Source: Marinifilaceae bacterium (GTDB lineage: Bacteria; Bacteroidota; Bacteroidia; Bacteroidales; Marinifilaceae). Taken from it: a stretch of 64,000 bases of DNA. Each line of letters opens with the position of its first letter. Within the stretch, counting starts at the first letter, position 1. The notes beneath the pieces were generated by a model. That model saw only the letters and a list, made by a program, of their open reading frames with translations, was not told the DNA's origin and made no database searches. The position numbers and the translations under genes are program-made. This document shows positions 56,351 to 64,000 of the stretch, in pieces. Where the stretch lies: positions 1-64,000 of the forward strand of contig JADGEF010000007.1 of NCBI GenBank assembly GCA_016744515.1. Direction: 5' to 3'.

Positions 56351-57649
56351 TTATTTTTTCTTTAATTGTTGCTCATAATGTAACTCTAAAAGCATTGGAA
56401 GATCATCTACATCAATAGGGCAAACATTATACTCAGTCCCATTCAATTTATGTTCATATCTAAAAAGGTTACAACCACCATCACAAACAGGAAACAGAAC
56501 ACATTCTTTACATTTAGGATCATTAAATATGTCTGTTCCCATCATATATTCAGCTAATAACTCCTGATTGAAATCATTACTTGATATATGTCCTATAGTA
56601 CGGTCTTCTTTTCCTAAATCAACCCAACATTTATATAATTCTCCTTGTGGTCCAATAATAAATGTGTTATCAAAATCTGCTGTACAAGCAACATTCTTTG
56701 GTGTTAAATAAAAATTAACATTCTCAATTTTGTGATCTAAATGTAGATCCTTGTAAAAACTCACTCGTTCTCTAAGTTTTAAACATTTAACTTTACAACC
56801 GCCATGATCTGTTGTAAAGGATGGATTAATTGTTATATTTGGATTGTTCCATCTACTAGATAATTCCTCATATAGTTTTGGAAAGTCATTTTCATTTTTT
56901 TTATGAATATTCACACGAATATTTATATGAATATCATTTAATATTCGTTGTGCATGATCTATATTTTCAAGTATTTTTTTAAATGTTGGTAGTCCTGATT
57001 TGTGGATCCTACTTTTATTATGCGTTTCTTCTAAACCATCAATTGTAATTTGTACATAATCAAGTTTGTATTTTTTGAGTATCATACAAGTTTCTTCATC
57101 TAGAAGATATCCATTTGTCACCAAATTATGTTGTCCAATATTTATTTCTTTAGAATCAAAAACTTGAGTCAAGATATTCTGCATCGCTTCAAATGCCATA
57201 AGAGGTTCTCCTCCATGCCAAGTTAAATTTACTGAGTCAATACCTTTGAATGATTCAATAAAATCAACAATTTTATTTTGTATTGAAACTTCCATTTTTG
57301 TTGGTGGCAAATCTGATTCATAACAATAAGGACATGCAAAATTACATGCTATTGTTGGAGCAATGACAATCCCCAAATTAGATTTAGATAAACATTTCTT
57401 GTATTTAATGTATTTCTTTTGGTTAAAGAAATTCTCATCATCTGTTCTATTAACTAGTATTTTGGCTTGTTTTAACGATGACATTGTATCCTGATCTAAA
57501 TCACTGAATGAAGATGATGAATCTTTTAACAATTCTAGTGTTGTATAAAGGCCTTCATCTATTCTAAGAAAAGAATTTGTTCTTGAGTTATAAATAAAGT
57601 GACCATATTTACTCGAATTAAATTGATAATTATATTTAGAATATATCAT
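56351..57649 (-). CDS. Radical SAM/SPASM peptide maturase 2
   Basis: 432 aa. Same architecture as maturase 1: Cys102, Cys106, Cys109 in ACNFACPYCYESD, SPASM cysteines in CTADFDNTFIIGPQGELYKC and CKECVLFPVCDGGCNLF. Both start with YNYxxxSxKYGxFIYNSRTNSFL, so they share an N-terminal precursor-recognition part. It follows precursors C and B on the minus strand. The presence of two maturases with separate precursors suggests parallel products or division of labour. Confidence 0.94.
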   Translation of the reverse strand: MIYSKYNYQFNSSKYGHFIYNSRTNSFLRIDEGLYTTLELLKDSSSSFSDLDQDTMSSLKQAKILVNRTDDENFFNQKKYIKYKKCLSKSNLGIVIAPTIACNFACPYCYESDLPPTKMEVSIQNKIVDFIESFKGIDSVNLTWHGGEPLMAFEAMQNILTQVFDSKEINIGQHNLVTNGYLLDEETCMILKKYKLDYVQITIDGLEETHNKSRIHKSGLPTFKKILENIDHAQRILNDIHINIRVNIHKKNENDFPKLYEELSSRWNNPNITINPSFTTDHGGCKVKCLKLRERVSFYKDLHLDHKIENVNFYLTPKNVACTADFDNTFIIGPQGELYKCWVDLGKEDRTIGHISSNDFNQELLAEYMMGTDIFNDPKCKECVLFPVCDGGCNLFRYEHKLNGTEYNVCPIDVDDLPMLLELHYEQQLKKK

Positions 57650-57668
57650 TTATTGGGATGTTTTAATT

Positions 57669-57701
57669 AAGAAGCTATCTCTAATTTTGAGATAGCTTCT
57701 T
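57669..57701 (-). terminator. Hairpin between precursor B and maturase 2
   Basis: 13-bp perfect stem AAGAAGCTATCTC/GAGATAGCTTCTT with a 7-base loop. The T-run is weak on the minus strand. Its position equals that of the hairpin after precursor A, so the two loci share this layout. Confidence 0.7.
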
Positions 57702-57756
57702 TTCTATTAAAAAAATCTTGCTTCCACATTTGAATCTAAAACAAGATCTGTTTATT

Positions 57757-57918
57757 TTACCATGCAGAAAAACTCGTCTTCTCGGTTACTATTTTCCCTG
57801 AATTGCACCCATCTGTACAATCACTATCCACAGGAGCACTATAACCACCTTTAATATGCTCTAATTCTTCATTTAAGATATCCTGTGGCTCTACAACAAT
57901 TTCTAATATTTTTTTCAT
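57757..57918 (-). CDS. RiPP precursor peptide B
   Basis: 53 aa, not in the ORF track. Leader MKKILEIVVEPQDILNEELE continuing HIKGG, then core YSAPVDSDCTDGCNSGKIVT ending EKTSFSAW. The GG motif predicts cutting by the C39 exporter and leaves a 28-residue core with two Cys four residues apart (CTDGC). The leader is identical to that of precursor C. A poly-T/A-rich region lies around it, with maturase 2 following. Confidence 0.88.
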   Translation of the reverse strand: MKKILEIVVEPQDILNEELEHIKGGYSAPVDSDCTDGCNSGKIVTEKTSFSAW

Positions 57919-57946
57919 TTTTCTTGATTTTTAATATAAATTAATA

Positions 57947-58108
57947 TTACCACGCAGACAGCTCAAGCTTTCCTGTAGTTATCTTCCCATTATTGCATCC
58001 ATCAGTGCAATCACTATCAATAGGAGCATTATAACCACCTTTAATATGCTCTAATTCTTCATTTAAGATATCCTGTGGCTCTACAACAATTTCTAATATT
58101 TTTTTCAT
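57947..58108 (-). CDS. RiPP precursor peptide C
   Basis: 53 aa, not in the ORF track. Same leader as precursor B, then core YNAPIDSDCTDGCNNGKITT ending GKLELSAW. Leader and the SDCTDGCN block are conserved, while the tail between differs, as in a diversifying precursor family. It lies 28 bases before precursor B on the minus strand. Confidence 0.88.
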   Translation of the reverse strand: MKKILEIVVEPQDILNEELEHIKGGYNAPIDSDCTDGCNNGKITTGKLELSAW

Positions 58109-58218
58109 AATATTCTTATTACTACTTATTTAATTAAAAAAGTTATCCATTCCTTTTACAATTGGCAATTGCAAAACTCCCCCCTATGCAGTAGCTTTGT
58201 CCTCACTTACAGGTAGTT

Positions 58219-58320
58219 TTAGCTACTATAGCCGCCTCCGGTAGAGAATGGATACTATTCATGTGTAATCCGGGGCGGCTATTTTCCTAAGTTATTCTTT
58301 CCTAAAAAGTGAATTGTCAT
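58219..58320 (-). pseudogene. Decayed small reading frame upstream of precursor C
   Basis: 34 codons, same frame throughout: MTIHFLGKNNLGK, stop, PPRITHE, stop, YPFSTGGGYSS, stop. In the copy at 56195 the first of these stops aligns with a Trp codon (TAG against TGG), so it could come from one G-to-A change. The second falls at the frameshift of that copy. It is the counterpart of the one at 56195 and holds the same position before a precursor gene. Confidence 0.6.
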
Positions 58321-58372
58321 ATCAATTAGATTAATTTTTCTACTTAGTCACATTCTTTTCTATTACACATAT

Positions 58373-58502
58373 ACTCTCACCTCTTTCCCATCAATAACAA
58401 CGATAACAACGATAACGTAATCTCTTCTTTCTCCACCCTTTGTTAGGGTTAATTCCTTTTGGCTTAATATCTCAATCGCTTACTATTTTTTCCCATTTTC
58501 AT
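58373..58502 (-). pseudogene. Frameshifted copy of peptide D
   Basis: With one base restored near codon 8 it reads SKAIEILSQKELTLTKGG, then ERRDYVIVVIVVIDGKEVRV and YV-stop. It matches peptide D but has a one-base deletion and an extra VIVV insertion. No alternative start restores the frame, because TAA and TAG stand before it. Confidence 0.7.
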
Positions 58503-58628
58503 AACTTCCATCTTTAATAAAAGACAAGGCTACCAAGACAATTGTATAAAAATTCATAAACTACAACTCCTTAATACTCAAAACCAATCTTTTTATGTAG
58601 CCTCATCATTCAAATACCATAAGGATTA

Positions 58629-58760
58629 CTACACATATATCCTCACCTCTTCTCCATCAATAATAACGATAACATAATCTCTATTCTCTCCACCTTTCAC
58701 TAAGGTTAATTCGTTTCGGCTTAATTCCTCAATCGCTTTGCTGCTCTTTCTTGTTTTCAT
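58629..58760 (-). CDS. Double-glycine leader peptide D
   Basis: 43 aa, not in the ORF track. MKTRKSSKAIEELSRNELTL continuing VKGG, then ENRDYVIVIIDGEEVRIYV. The VKGG site matches C39 leader cleavage, and the upstream ELSRNELTLVKGG is typical of bacteriocin leaders. The core has no Cys and is hydrophobic/acidic, unlike A-C. It may be a separate signal or inducer peptide, or a bacteriocin. It is the first gene of the minus-strand locus. Confidence 0.7.
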   Translation of the reverse strand: MKTRKSSKAIEELSRNELTLVKGGENRDYVIVIIDGEEVRIYV

Positions 58761-58845
58761 GATTTCTACTTGTTATAAAGTGAATTATTCATTTTAAACT
58801 TCCTTGAAGTTAAAACCTCAAATCTTAAAAAACGATTAGCTTTAT

Positions 58846-59050
58846 GATTAGAAACCTAATCAAACAGCAGACAGTTTTCTAATCAAAAACAAGCAAAACA
58901 ATTACTTTTAAATAAAAATCAGGTGCAAATAAAATAGGATACAGAGAACACAACTCAGTATTAATCGGGCATGATTGAGTTTATTATCTTTCTAATCGCA
59001 ATATTCGATTACAATTTGATTAGAAAAGTCAGTCTGTTTTGATTAGAAAA
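58846..59050. promoter_or_regulatory. Operator-like TTTGATTAGAAAA boxes between RiPP locus and kinase
   Basis: Copies in plus orientation at 58846-58854 (GATTAGAAA), 59015-59027 and 59038-59050 (TTTGATTAGAAAA); in minus orientation at 58856-58864 (partial), 58876-58888 and 58989-58997. The last two plus copies are spaced 23 bases. The flank AGTCAGTCTG after 59015-59027 matches ACTGTCTG beside the minus copy at 58876. Boxes near both ends of the divergent region suggest one regulator for both operons, likely the response regulator at 60636. Confidence 0.6.
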
Positions 59051-59232
59051 AGAGCATTCTTTTTTGACAAAAAATACAATTTAGAATTGTTCTAATGGAG
59101 GGAGCATTATTTTTTCATGAAAAGAAACATATCTTTATTTTATGAAACGTCCATGACGTAAAACTTTTCGCACACAAGGAAATGATTATATGGTAAGTTC
59201 CATATGGCAACTAAAAAACAAATTATAATCAT

Positions 59233-60615
59233 ATGAAAAGCAACTTATTCAAACGAATTGGAATAGCGGCAATACTAATACTAAGCATACTTGTTGGTTC
59301 GCAAGGACTGTGGTTGTGGCAACAGTTGGAGCAAGAGAAACAAACTTTTGCATTGAAGATAGAAAACGCCTTACAAGGCATGATAAATTTTCATGCTTTA
59401 CAAGGCTATAGTTCTACTGATTCTACAAAACCAAACGTGGCTACTATTTCAATGGAAGAACCAACAAATGAAGAAAAAAACAAAGATACTACAGATGCAT
59501 TGGGGAAATTTGATATCAGCACAAAAAAATACATTCCTAATTTTGCTTTAGGAAAACTTATAGAAGCCTCATTTACAGACAAAAGTTTGTCGAATGGTGA
59601 ATTCAAAATAAAAACTGTTGACTCATTATTTATTAGCAACTTTCCCGATTATGAAAAAATAACAAGCTATCGCCTACAATTTTTAAAAAACGAAAAGATC
59701 ACAGATAGCCTATCTCATGGAGAGATGAGTAATAAATCGTTAACAGGCTCTCCTTCAACTATACACTTACAACTACCTCTGGGTACAAAAGGAAGCTATG
59801 TTTTGGCTGCTGATTTTCAGTTGGAAACTTTGCCTTTTTTACGACAAATGGTATTTTCAATAGGTATATCGGCACTCGCTATTATTTTAGTTGCTTTTTT
59901 TATGCTATGGCTCTTGTGGGCATTGCAACGACAAATATCACAGTTACAATGGCGAGAACGAGCCGTAAGTGGTATTGTGCACGATTTAAAATCGCCCCTA
60001 TCCTATGTCTATACCTTTTTAGATTATCTGGCAAGTAAGGAACAGCAGCCTGCAATGCAGAGACAACTTGCAAGTGCAAGTACCAATATCTCCAAATTGA
60101 CCCATAAAATGGATGTTCTACTAACATTATTCCGTTCAAAGAAGAAAAAAATTGTCATCGAGCCTGCTCCCTACAATTTGGCGCAAAAGTGCAGAGAGTT
60201 ACTATCGGAACTGGAAGTCATTTATCAAGAAAAGAAAGTTGTATTCAAGCTATCTATTCCCGATGACTTAAAAATCAATGTAGATCCTCTTTATTTCGAT
60301 GCTGCCTTGCGTAATTTGTTAGATAATGCATTGAAATATTCTGACACACCTGCAAAATTGACCATTACATCAATAGCAAAACAAAAAGGGTTATACATTT
60401 GTATTGCAGATTCAGGTAAAGGCATTCCTAAAAATGAACAAAAGAAAATCTTTCAAGAATTCTACCGTACTGACAACAACAGCAAAGGACATGGTATTGG
60501 ATTGGCTTTTACCCAACAGATAATAAAAGCCCATAAAGGACGTATTAGTTTAGAAAGTGAAATTGGAAAAGGAAGTACATTTTGTATTATTTTGCCTACC
60601 TCAACAATAGTGTAA
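59233..60615 (+). CDS. Sensor histidine kinase
   Basis: 460 aa. TM helices near 10-30 and 206-231 border a ~175-residue periplasmic sensor with no known motif. The kinase core has H-box RAVSGIVHDLKSPLSYVY (His250), N-box DAALRNLLDNALKYS and G-boxes ADSGKGIPKNE and KGHGIGLAF. It is 14-20 bases before the response regulator start. It is divergent from the RiPP locus, with shared boxes between. Inference: senses peptide or envelope state linked to RiPP production. Confidence 0.92.
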   Translation: MKSNLFKRIGIAAILILSILVGSQGLWLWQQLEQEKQTFALKIENALQGMINFHALQGYSSTDSTKPNVATISMEEPTNEEKNKDTTDALGKFDISTKKYIPNFALGKLIEASFTDKSLSNGEFKIKTVDSLFISNFPDYEKITSYRLQFLKNEKITDSLSHGEMSNKSLTGSPSTIHLQLPLGTKGSYVLAADFQLETLPFLRQMVFSIGISALAIILVAFFMLWLLWALQRQISQLQWRERAVSGIVHDLKSPLSYVYTFLDYLASKEQQPAMQRQLASASTNISKLTHKMDVLLTLFRSKKKKIVIEPAPYNLAQKCRELLSELEVIYQEKKVVFKLSIPDDLKINVDPLYFDAALRNLLDNALKYSDTPAKLTITSIAKQKGLYICIADSGKGIPKNEQKKIFQEFYRTDNNSKGHGIGLAFTQQIIKAHKGRISLESEIGKGSTFCIILPTSTIV

Positions 60616-60635
60616 TTGCAAATTAGAAAGTGATC

Positions 60636-61340
<705 letters not shown>

Positions 61341-61462
61341 GAAATAAGTTGTGATTTAACAATCTCACGAAAAACAACAAAGTAAGCTTATTGATTTATG
61401 AAAATAAATCCTTACTTTTGCCAAATTAATAGTTCAAACAGAAACAATTTAATTTAAGTACT

Positions 61463-61732
61463 ATGTATTTATCAGCAGAAAAAAAACAAGAGCTTTTCGA
61501 ACAATACGGAAAGTCTAATAAAGACACTGGGGCTGCAGAATCTCAGATCGCTTTATTTTCTTACCGTATTGCCCACTTAACAGAGCATCTTAAGAAGAAT
61601 AGAAAAGATTACAGTACCCAACGTGCGCTGCAATTACTAGTAGGTAAAAGAAGAAGCCTATTAGATTACTTAAAAGCAAAAGATATTGAAAGATACCGTG
61701 CTATTATTTTGGCATTGAAAATGCGTAAGTAA
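61463..61732 (+). CDS. rpsO: Ribosomal protein uS15
   Basis: 89 aa. Family pattern with GAAESQIALFSYRIAHLTEHLK, YSTQRALQLLVGKRRSLLDYL. It binds 16S rRNA in the small subunit. It precedes pnp, the conserved order in many bacteria. A short hairpin lies between the two genes. Confidence 0.97.
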   Translation: MYLSAEKKQELFEQYGKSNKDTGAAESQIALFSYRIAHLTEHLKKNRKDYSTQRALQLLVGKRRSLLDYLKAKDIERYRAIILALKMRK

Positions 61733-61755
61733 TACTTATAATATTAGCAATTCTG

Positions 61756-61777
61756 AGCAATCGGGATTGCTTTTTTT
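61756..61777 (+). terminator. Short hairpin between rpsO and pnp
   Basis: Stem AGCAAT/ATTGCT, loop CGGG, then a T-run. It is only six base pairs but has a good T tract. It may reduce readthrough into pnp. Confidence 0.6.
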
Positions 61778-61833
61778 ATTTAAGTACGGCAACATCTCGC
61801 CTTATCCGAATATAAGTTTGAATAAAACTACAA

Positions 61834-63963
61834 ATGATGAATGTAATCGAAAAAACAATTGAATTAGGTGATGGAAGGTCCATCACAATTGAAACAGGAA
61901 AATTAGCAAAACAGGCTGATGGAGCTGTTGTAGTAAAAATGGGTAAGACCATGTTGTTAGCTACTGTAGTATCTGCCAAAAATGCAAAGCAAGATGTTGA
62001 CTTCTTGCCATTGTCGGTTGACTACAAAGAGAAATATGCTGCACTAGGTCGTTTCCCTGGTGGATTTATGAAAAGAGAAGGTCGTCCTTCTGACTATGAA
62101 ATTTTAGTATGTCGTCTTGTGGATCGTGCCCTACGTCCATTATTCCCTTCAGATTATCACGCTGATACATTCGTATCAATTAGCTTGATTTCTGTTGATG
62201 CAAACGATATGCCTGATGCCCTTGCTGGACTTGCAGCTTCTGCAGCTATTGCAGTTTCTGACATTCCATTCCTAGAGCCTATTTCTGAGGTTCGTGTGGC
62301 TAGAGTCAATGGCGAATTCATGATTAATCCTACTCGCGAGAATTTAGCACTTGCTGATATGGAAATTATGGTTGCTGCAACCATGGAAAACATTATGATG
62401 GTTGAAGGTGAGATGAAAGAAGTTTCAGAAGCAGAAATGCTTGAAGCTATCAAAATCGCTCACGAAGCAATTAAAAAACAATGTCAGGTTCAAGTTGAAT
62501 TAGCTGAAGCGGTTGGAAACACAACTAAAAGAGTTTATTGTCACGAAGAAAGCGATGAAGAACTTCGCCAGTTAATCGCTGACAAAACTTATGCAAAAGT
62601 ATTAGAAGTTGCAAGACTTCAAAATCCTAATAAACACCAACGTTCAGATTCTTTTGCAGCTGTAAAAGAAGAGTTTGTTGCTGAATACTCAGAAGGAAAA
62701 GATGCTTCAGAGATTAACATGAGCCTAATCGGACGCTATTTCCACGATGTGGAAAAAGATGCTATTCGCGAAATGGTTCTTGAAGATAAGGTTCGTTTAG
62801 ATGGTCGTAAGACTGACGAGATTCGTCCTATCTGGTCTGAGATTGATTACCTTCCAAATGCTCACGGTTCTGCTGTGTTTACTCGTGGTGAAACTCAATC
62901 TTTAACTACAGTAACATTAGGTACTAAGTTAGATGAGAAGATGATTGATGATGTACTTTTCCGTGGAAAAGAGAAATTTACACTTCACTATAACTTCCCT
63001 CCTTTCTCAACTGGTGATGCACGTCCTTCTCGTGGACTTTCTCGTCGTGAGGTTGGTCATGGTAACCTAGCACATCGTGCTCTTAAAAACATGCTTCCTG
63101 ATGAGTGTCCTTATGCAATTCGTATTGTTTCGGATATTCTTGAGTCAAACGGATCGTCTTCAATGGCTACTGTTTGTGCAGGTACATTAGCACTTATGGA
63201 TTCAGGTATCCAAATGAAGAAACCAGTTTCGGGTATCGCAATGGGACTTATCTCTACTGAAGGTGCTAAGAAATATGCTATTCTTTCGGATATTCTAGGT
63301 GATGAAGATCACTTAGGTGATATGGACTTTAAAGTAACAGGTACTAGAGATGGTATTACAGCTACTCAAATGGACATTAAAGTAGACGGATTACCTTACG
63401 AAGTTTTAGAGCAAGCCTTAATGCAAGCTCGCGAAGGTCGTCTTCATATCTTAGATAAAATTGCTGAGACTATCGAAGCTCCAAGAGAAGATCTTAAAGA
63501 TCACGCTCCTAGAATTGTATCCTTAGTTATTCCTAAGGAAATGATTGGTGCTGTAATCGGACCCGGTGGTAAGATTATTCAAGAGATTCAAGAAACTTCA
63601 GGTGCGGTTATCGTTATTGAAGAAGTTGACGGAAAAGGTCATATTGATATTTCAGCTAACAACAGAGAAGCCATTGATATTGCATTAGGTCGTATCAAAG
63701 GTATCACTGCAGTTCCTGAAGTTGGAACAATTTACAAAGGAAAAGTGAAGTCGATTGTTGCCTTTGGTGCTTTCGTTGAAGTTCTTCCTGGTAAAGATGG
63801 GTTACTTCACATTTCTGAAATCGAACATCGTAGACTAAATACAGTTGACGAAGTATTGAAAGAAGGAGATATTGTTGAAGTACAACTTATCGGTATCGAT
63901 GCTAAAACAGGTAAATTAAAACTTTCTAGAAAAGTTTTATTACCAAAACCAGATAAAAACTAG
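61834..63963 (+). CDS. pnp: Polynucleotide phosphorylase
   Basis: 709 aa. Two RNase PH domains (first ~1-220, second ~310-545 with FTRGETQSL and [15 protein letters not shown]), a KH domain ([20 protein letters not shown]) and a C-terminal S1 domain ([20 protein letters not shown]). It degrades RNA by phosphorolysis in the degradosome. Start at either of the two adjacent ATGs. The stop lies at the window end, so the gene is complete. Confidence 0.97.
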   Translation: MMNVIEKTIELGDGRSITIETGKLAKQADGAVVVKMGKTMLLATVVSAKNAKQDVDFLPLSVDYKEKYAALGRFPGGFMKREGRPSDYEILVCRLVDRALRPLFPSDYHADTFVSISLISVDANDMPDALAGLAASAAIAVSDIPFLEPISEVRVARVNGEFMINPTRENLALADMEIMVAATMENIMMVEGEMKEVSEAEMLEAIKIAHEAIKKQCQVQVELAEAVGNTTKRVYCHEESDEELRQLIADKTYAKVLEVARLQNPNKHQRSDSFAAVKEEFVAEYSEGKDASEINMSLIGRYFHDVEKDAIREMVLEDKVRLDGRKTDEIRPIWSEIDYLPNAHGSAVFTRGETQSLTTVTLGTKLDEKMIDDVLFRGKEKFTLHYNFPPFSTGDARPSRGLSRREVGHGNLAHRALKNMLPDECPYAIRIVSDILESNGSSSMATVCAGTLALMDSGIQMKKPVSGIAMGLISTEGAKKYAILSDILGDEDHLGDMDFKVTGTRDGITATQMDIKVDGLPYEVLEQALMQAREGRLHILDKIAETIEAPREDLKDHAPRIVSLVIPKEMIGAVIGPGGKIIQEIQETSGAVIVIEEVDGKGHIDISANNREAIDIALGRIKGITAVPEVGTIYKGKVKSIVAFGAFVEVLPGKDGLLHISEIEHRRLNTVDEVLKEGDIVEVQLIGIDAKTGKLKLSRKVLLPKPDKN

Positions 63964-64000
63964 AAATATACTCTAGTCTATCAATTGGATAAGAGAAACG

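Overview
The window is a low-GC, gene-dense chromosomal segment from a member of the Bacteroidota. The support is a SusC/SusD pair with an ECF sigma factor and FecR anti-sigma factor, a T9SS-type C-terminal sorting segment, FISUMP, PEGA and WG-repeat proteins, a FloA/NfeD pair, and the single-chain glycine dehydrogenase. The overall style suggests a marine Bacteroidales/Marinilabiliales-like organism, but I cannot fix the genus from sequence alone.

Layout. 0-5.6 kb: a porin-like protein, a PAS-like/LuxR regulator, and a LytS-type kinase with an FG-GAP-like sensor followed by a LuxR-type response regulator. 5.8-10.7 kb: a cell-envelope operon (two LPP20-like proteins, a PEGA protein, a FISUMP lipoprotein) with a decayed FISUMP copy behind it. 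11.5-15.8 kb: a transglutaminase-like protein and two zinc-ribbon membrane proteins, one with WG repeats. 15.8-23.3 kb: biotin and cobamide genes (bioB, cobQ, cbiZ), a dus gene and a TetR regulator. A second, truncated bioB tail lies beside bioB. 24-25 kb: four tandem tRNA-Pro(UGG) genes and one tRNA-Ser(GCU). 25-36 kb: housekeeping genes (floA-nfeD-clpS-SPOR, S9 peptidase, recA, bcp, gcvP). 36-46.2 kb: a complete sigma/anti-sigma/SusC/SusD island with a BIG2 lipoprotein and a secreted M43-type metalloprotease. 46.2-58.8 kb: a ribosomally made, modified peptide (RiPP) locus. 59.2-64 kb: a two-component system, rpsO and pnp.

The most interesting part is the RiPP locus. On the minus strand it encodes four intact short precursor-like peptides with a double-glycine leader motif (three modelled by hand and absent from the ORF track), two paralogous radical SAM/SPASM maturases, a TonB-dependent receptor, a C39-peptidase ABC exporter and a short HlyD-like adaptor. 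Three precursors share a Cys-x-Asp-Gly element and an identical C-terminal Ser-Ala-Trp. Each precursor module is separated from its maturase gene by a strong hairpin. Each is preceded by a decayed ~34-codon reading frame of a common ancestor. The intergenic region shared with the divergent histidine kinase/response regulator holds several copies of a TTTGATTAGAAAA-type box in both orientations, so that pair is the natural candidate regulator.

The 3' end of gcvP occurs three times in the window, each time followed by the same terminator and by the tail of an hlyD-like export gene. The long second copy differs from the first almost only at silent sites. This suggests that gcvP is a recurrent landing site and that the RiPP locus arrived with a piece of a relative's gcvP. 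The bioB tail shows the same silent-site pattern. All alignments were done by eye and none has been confirmed by a database search.
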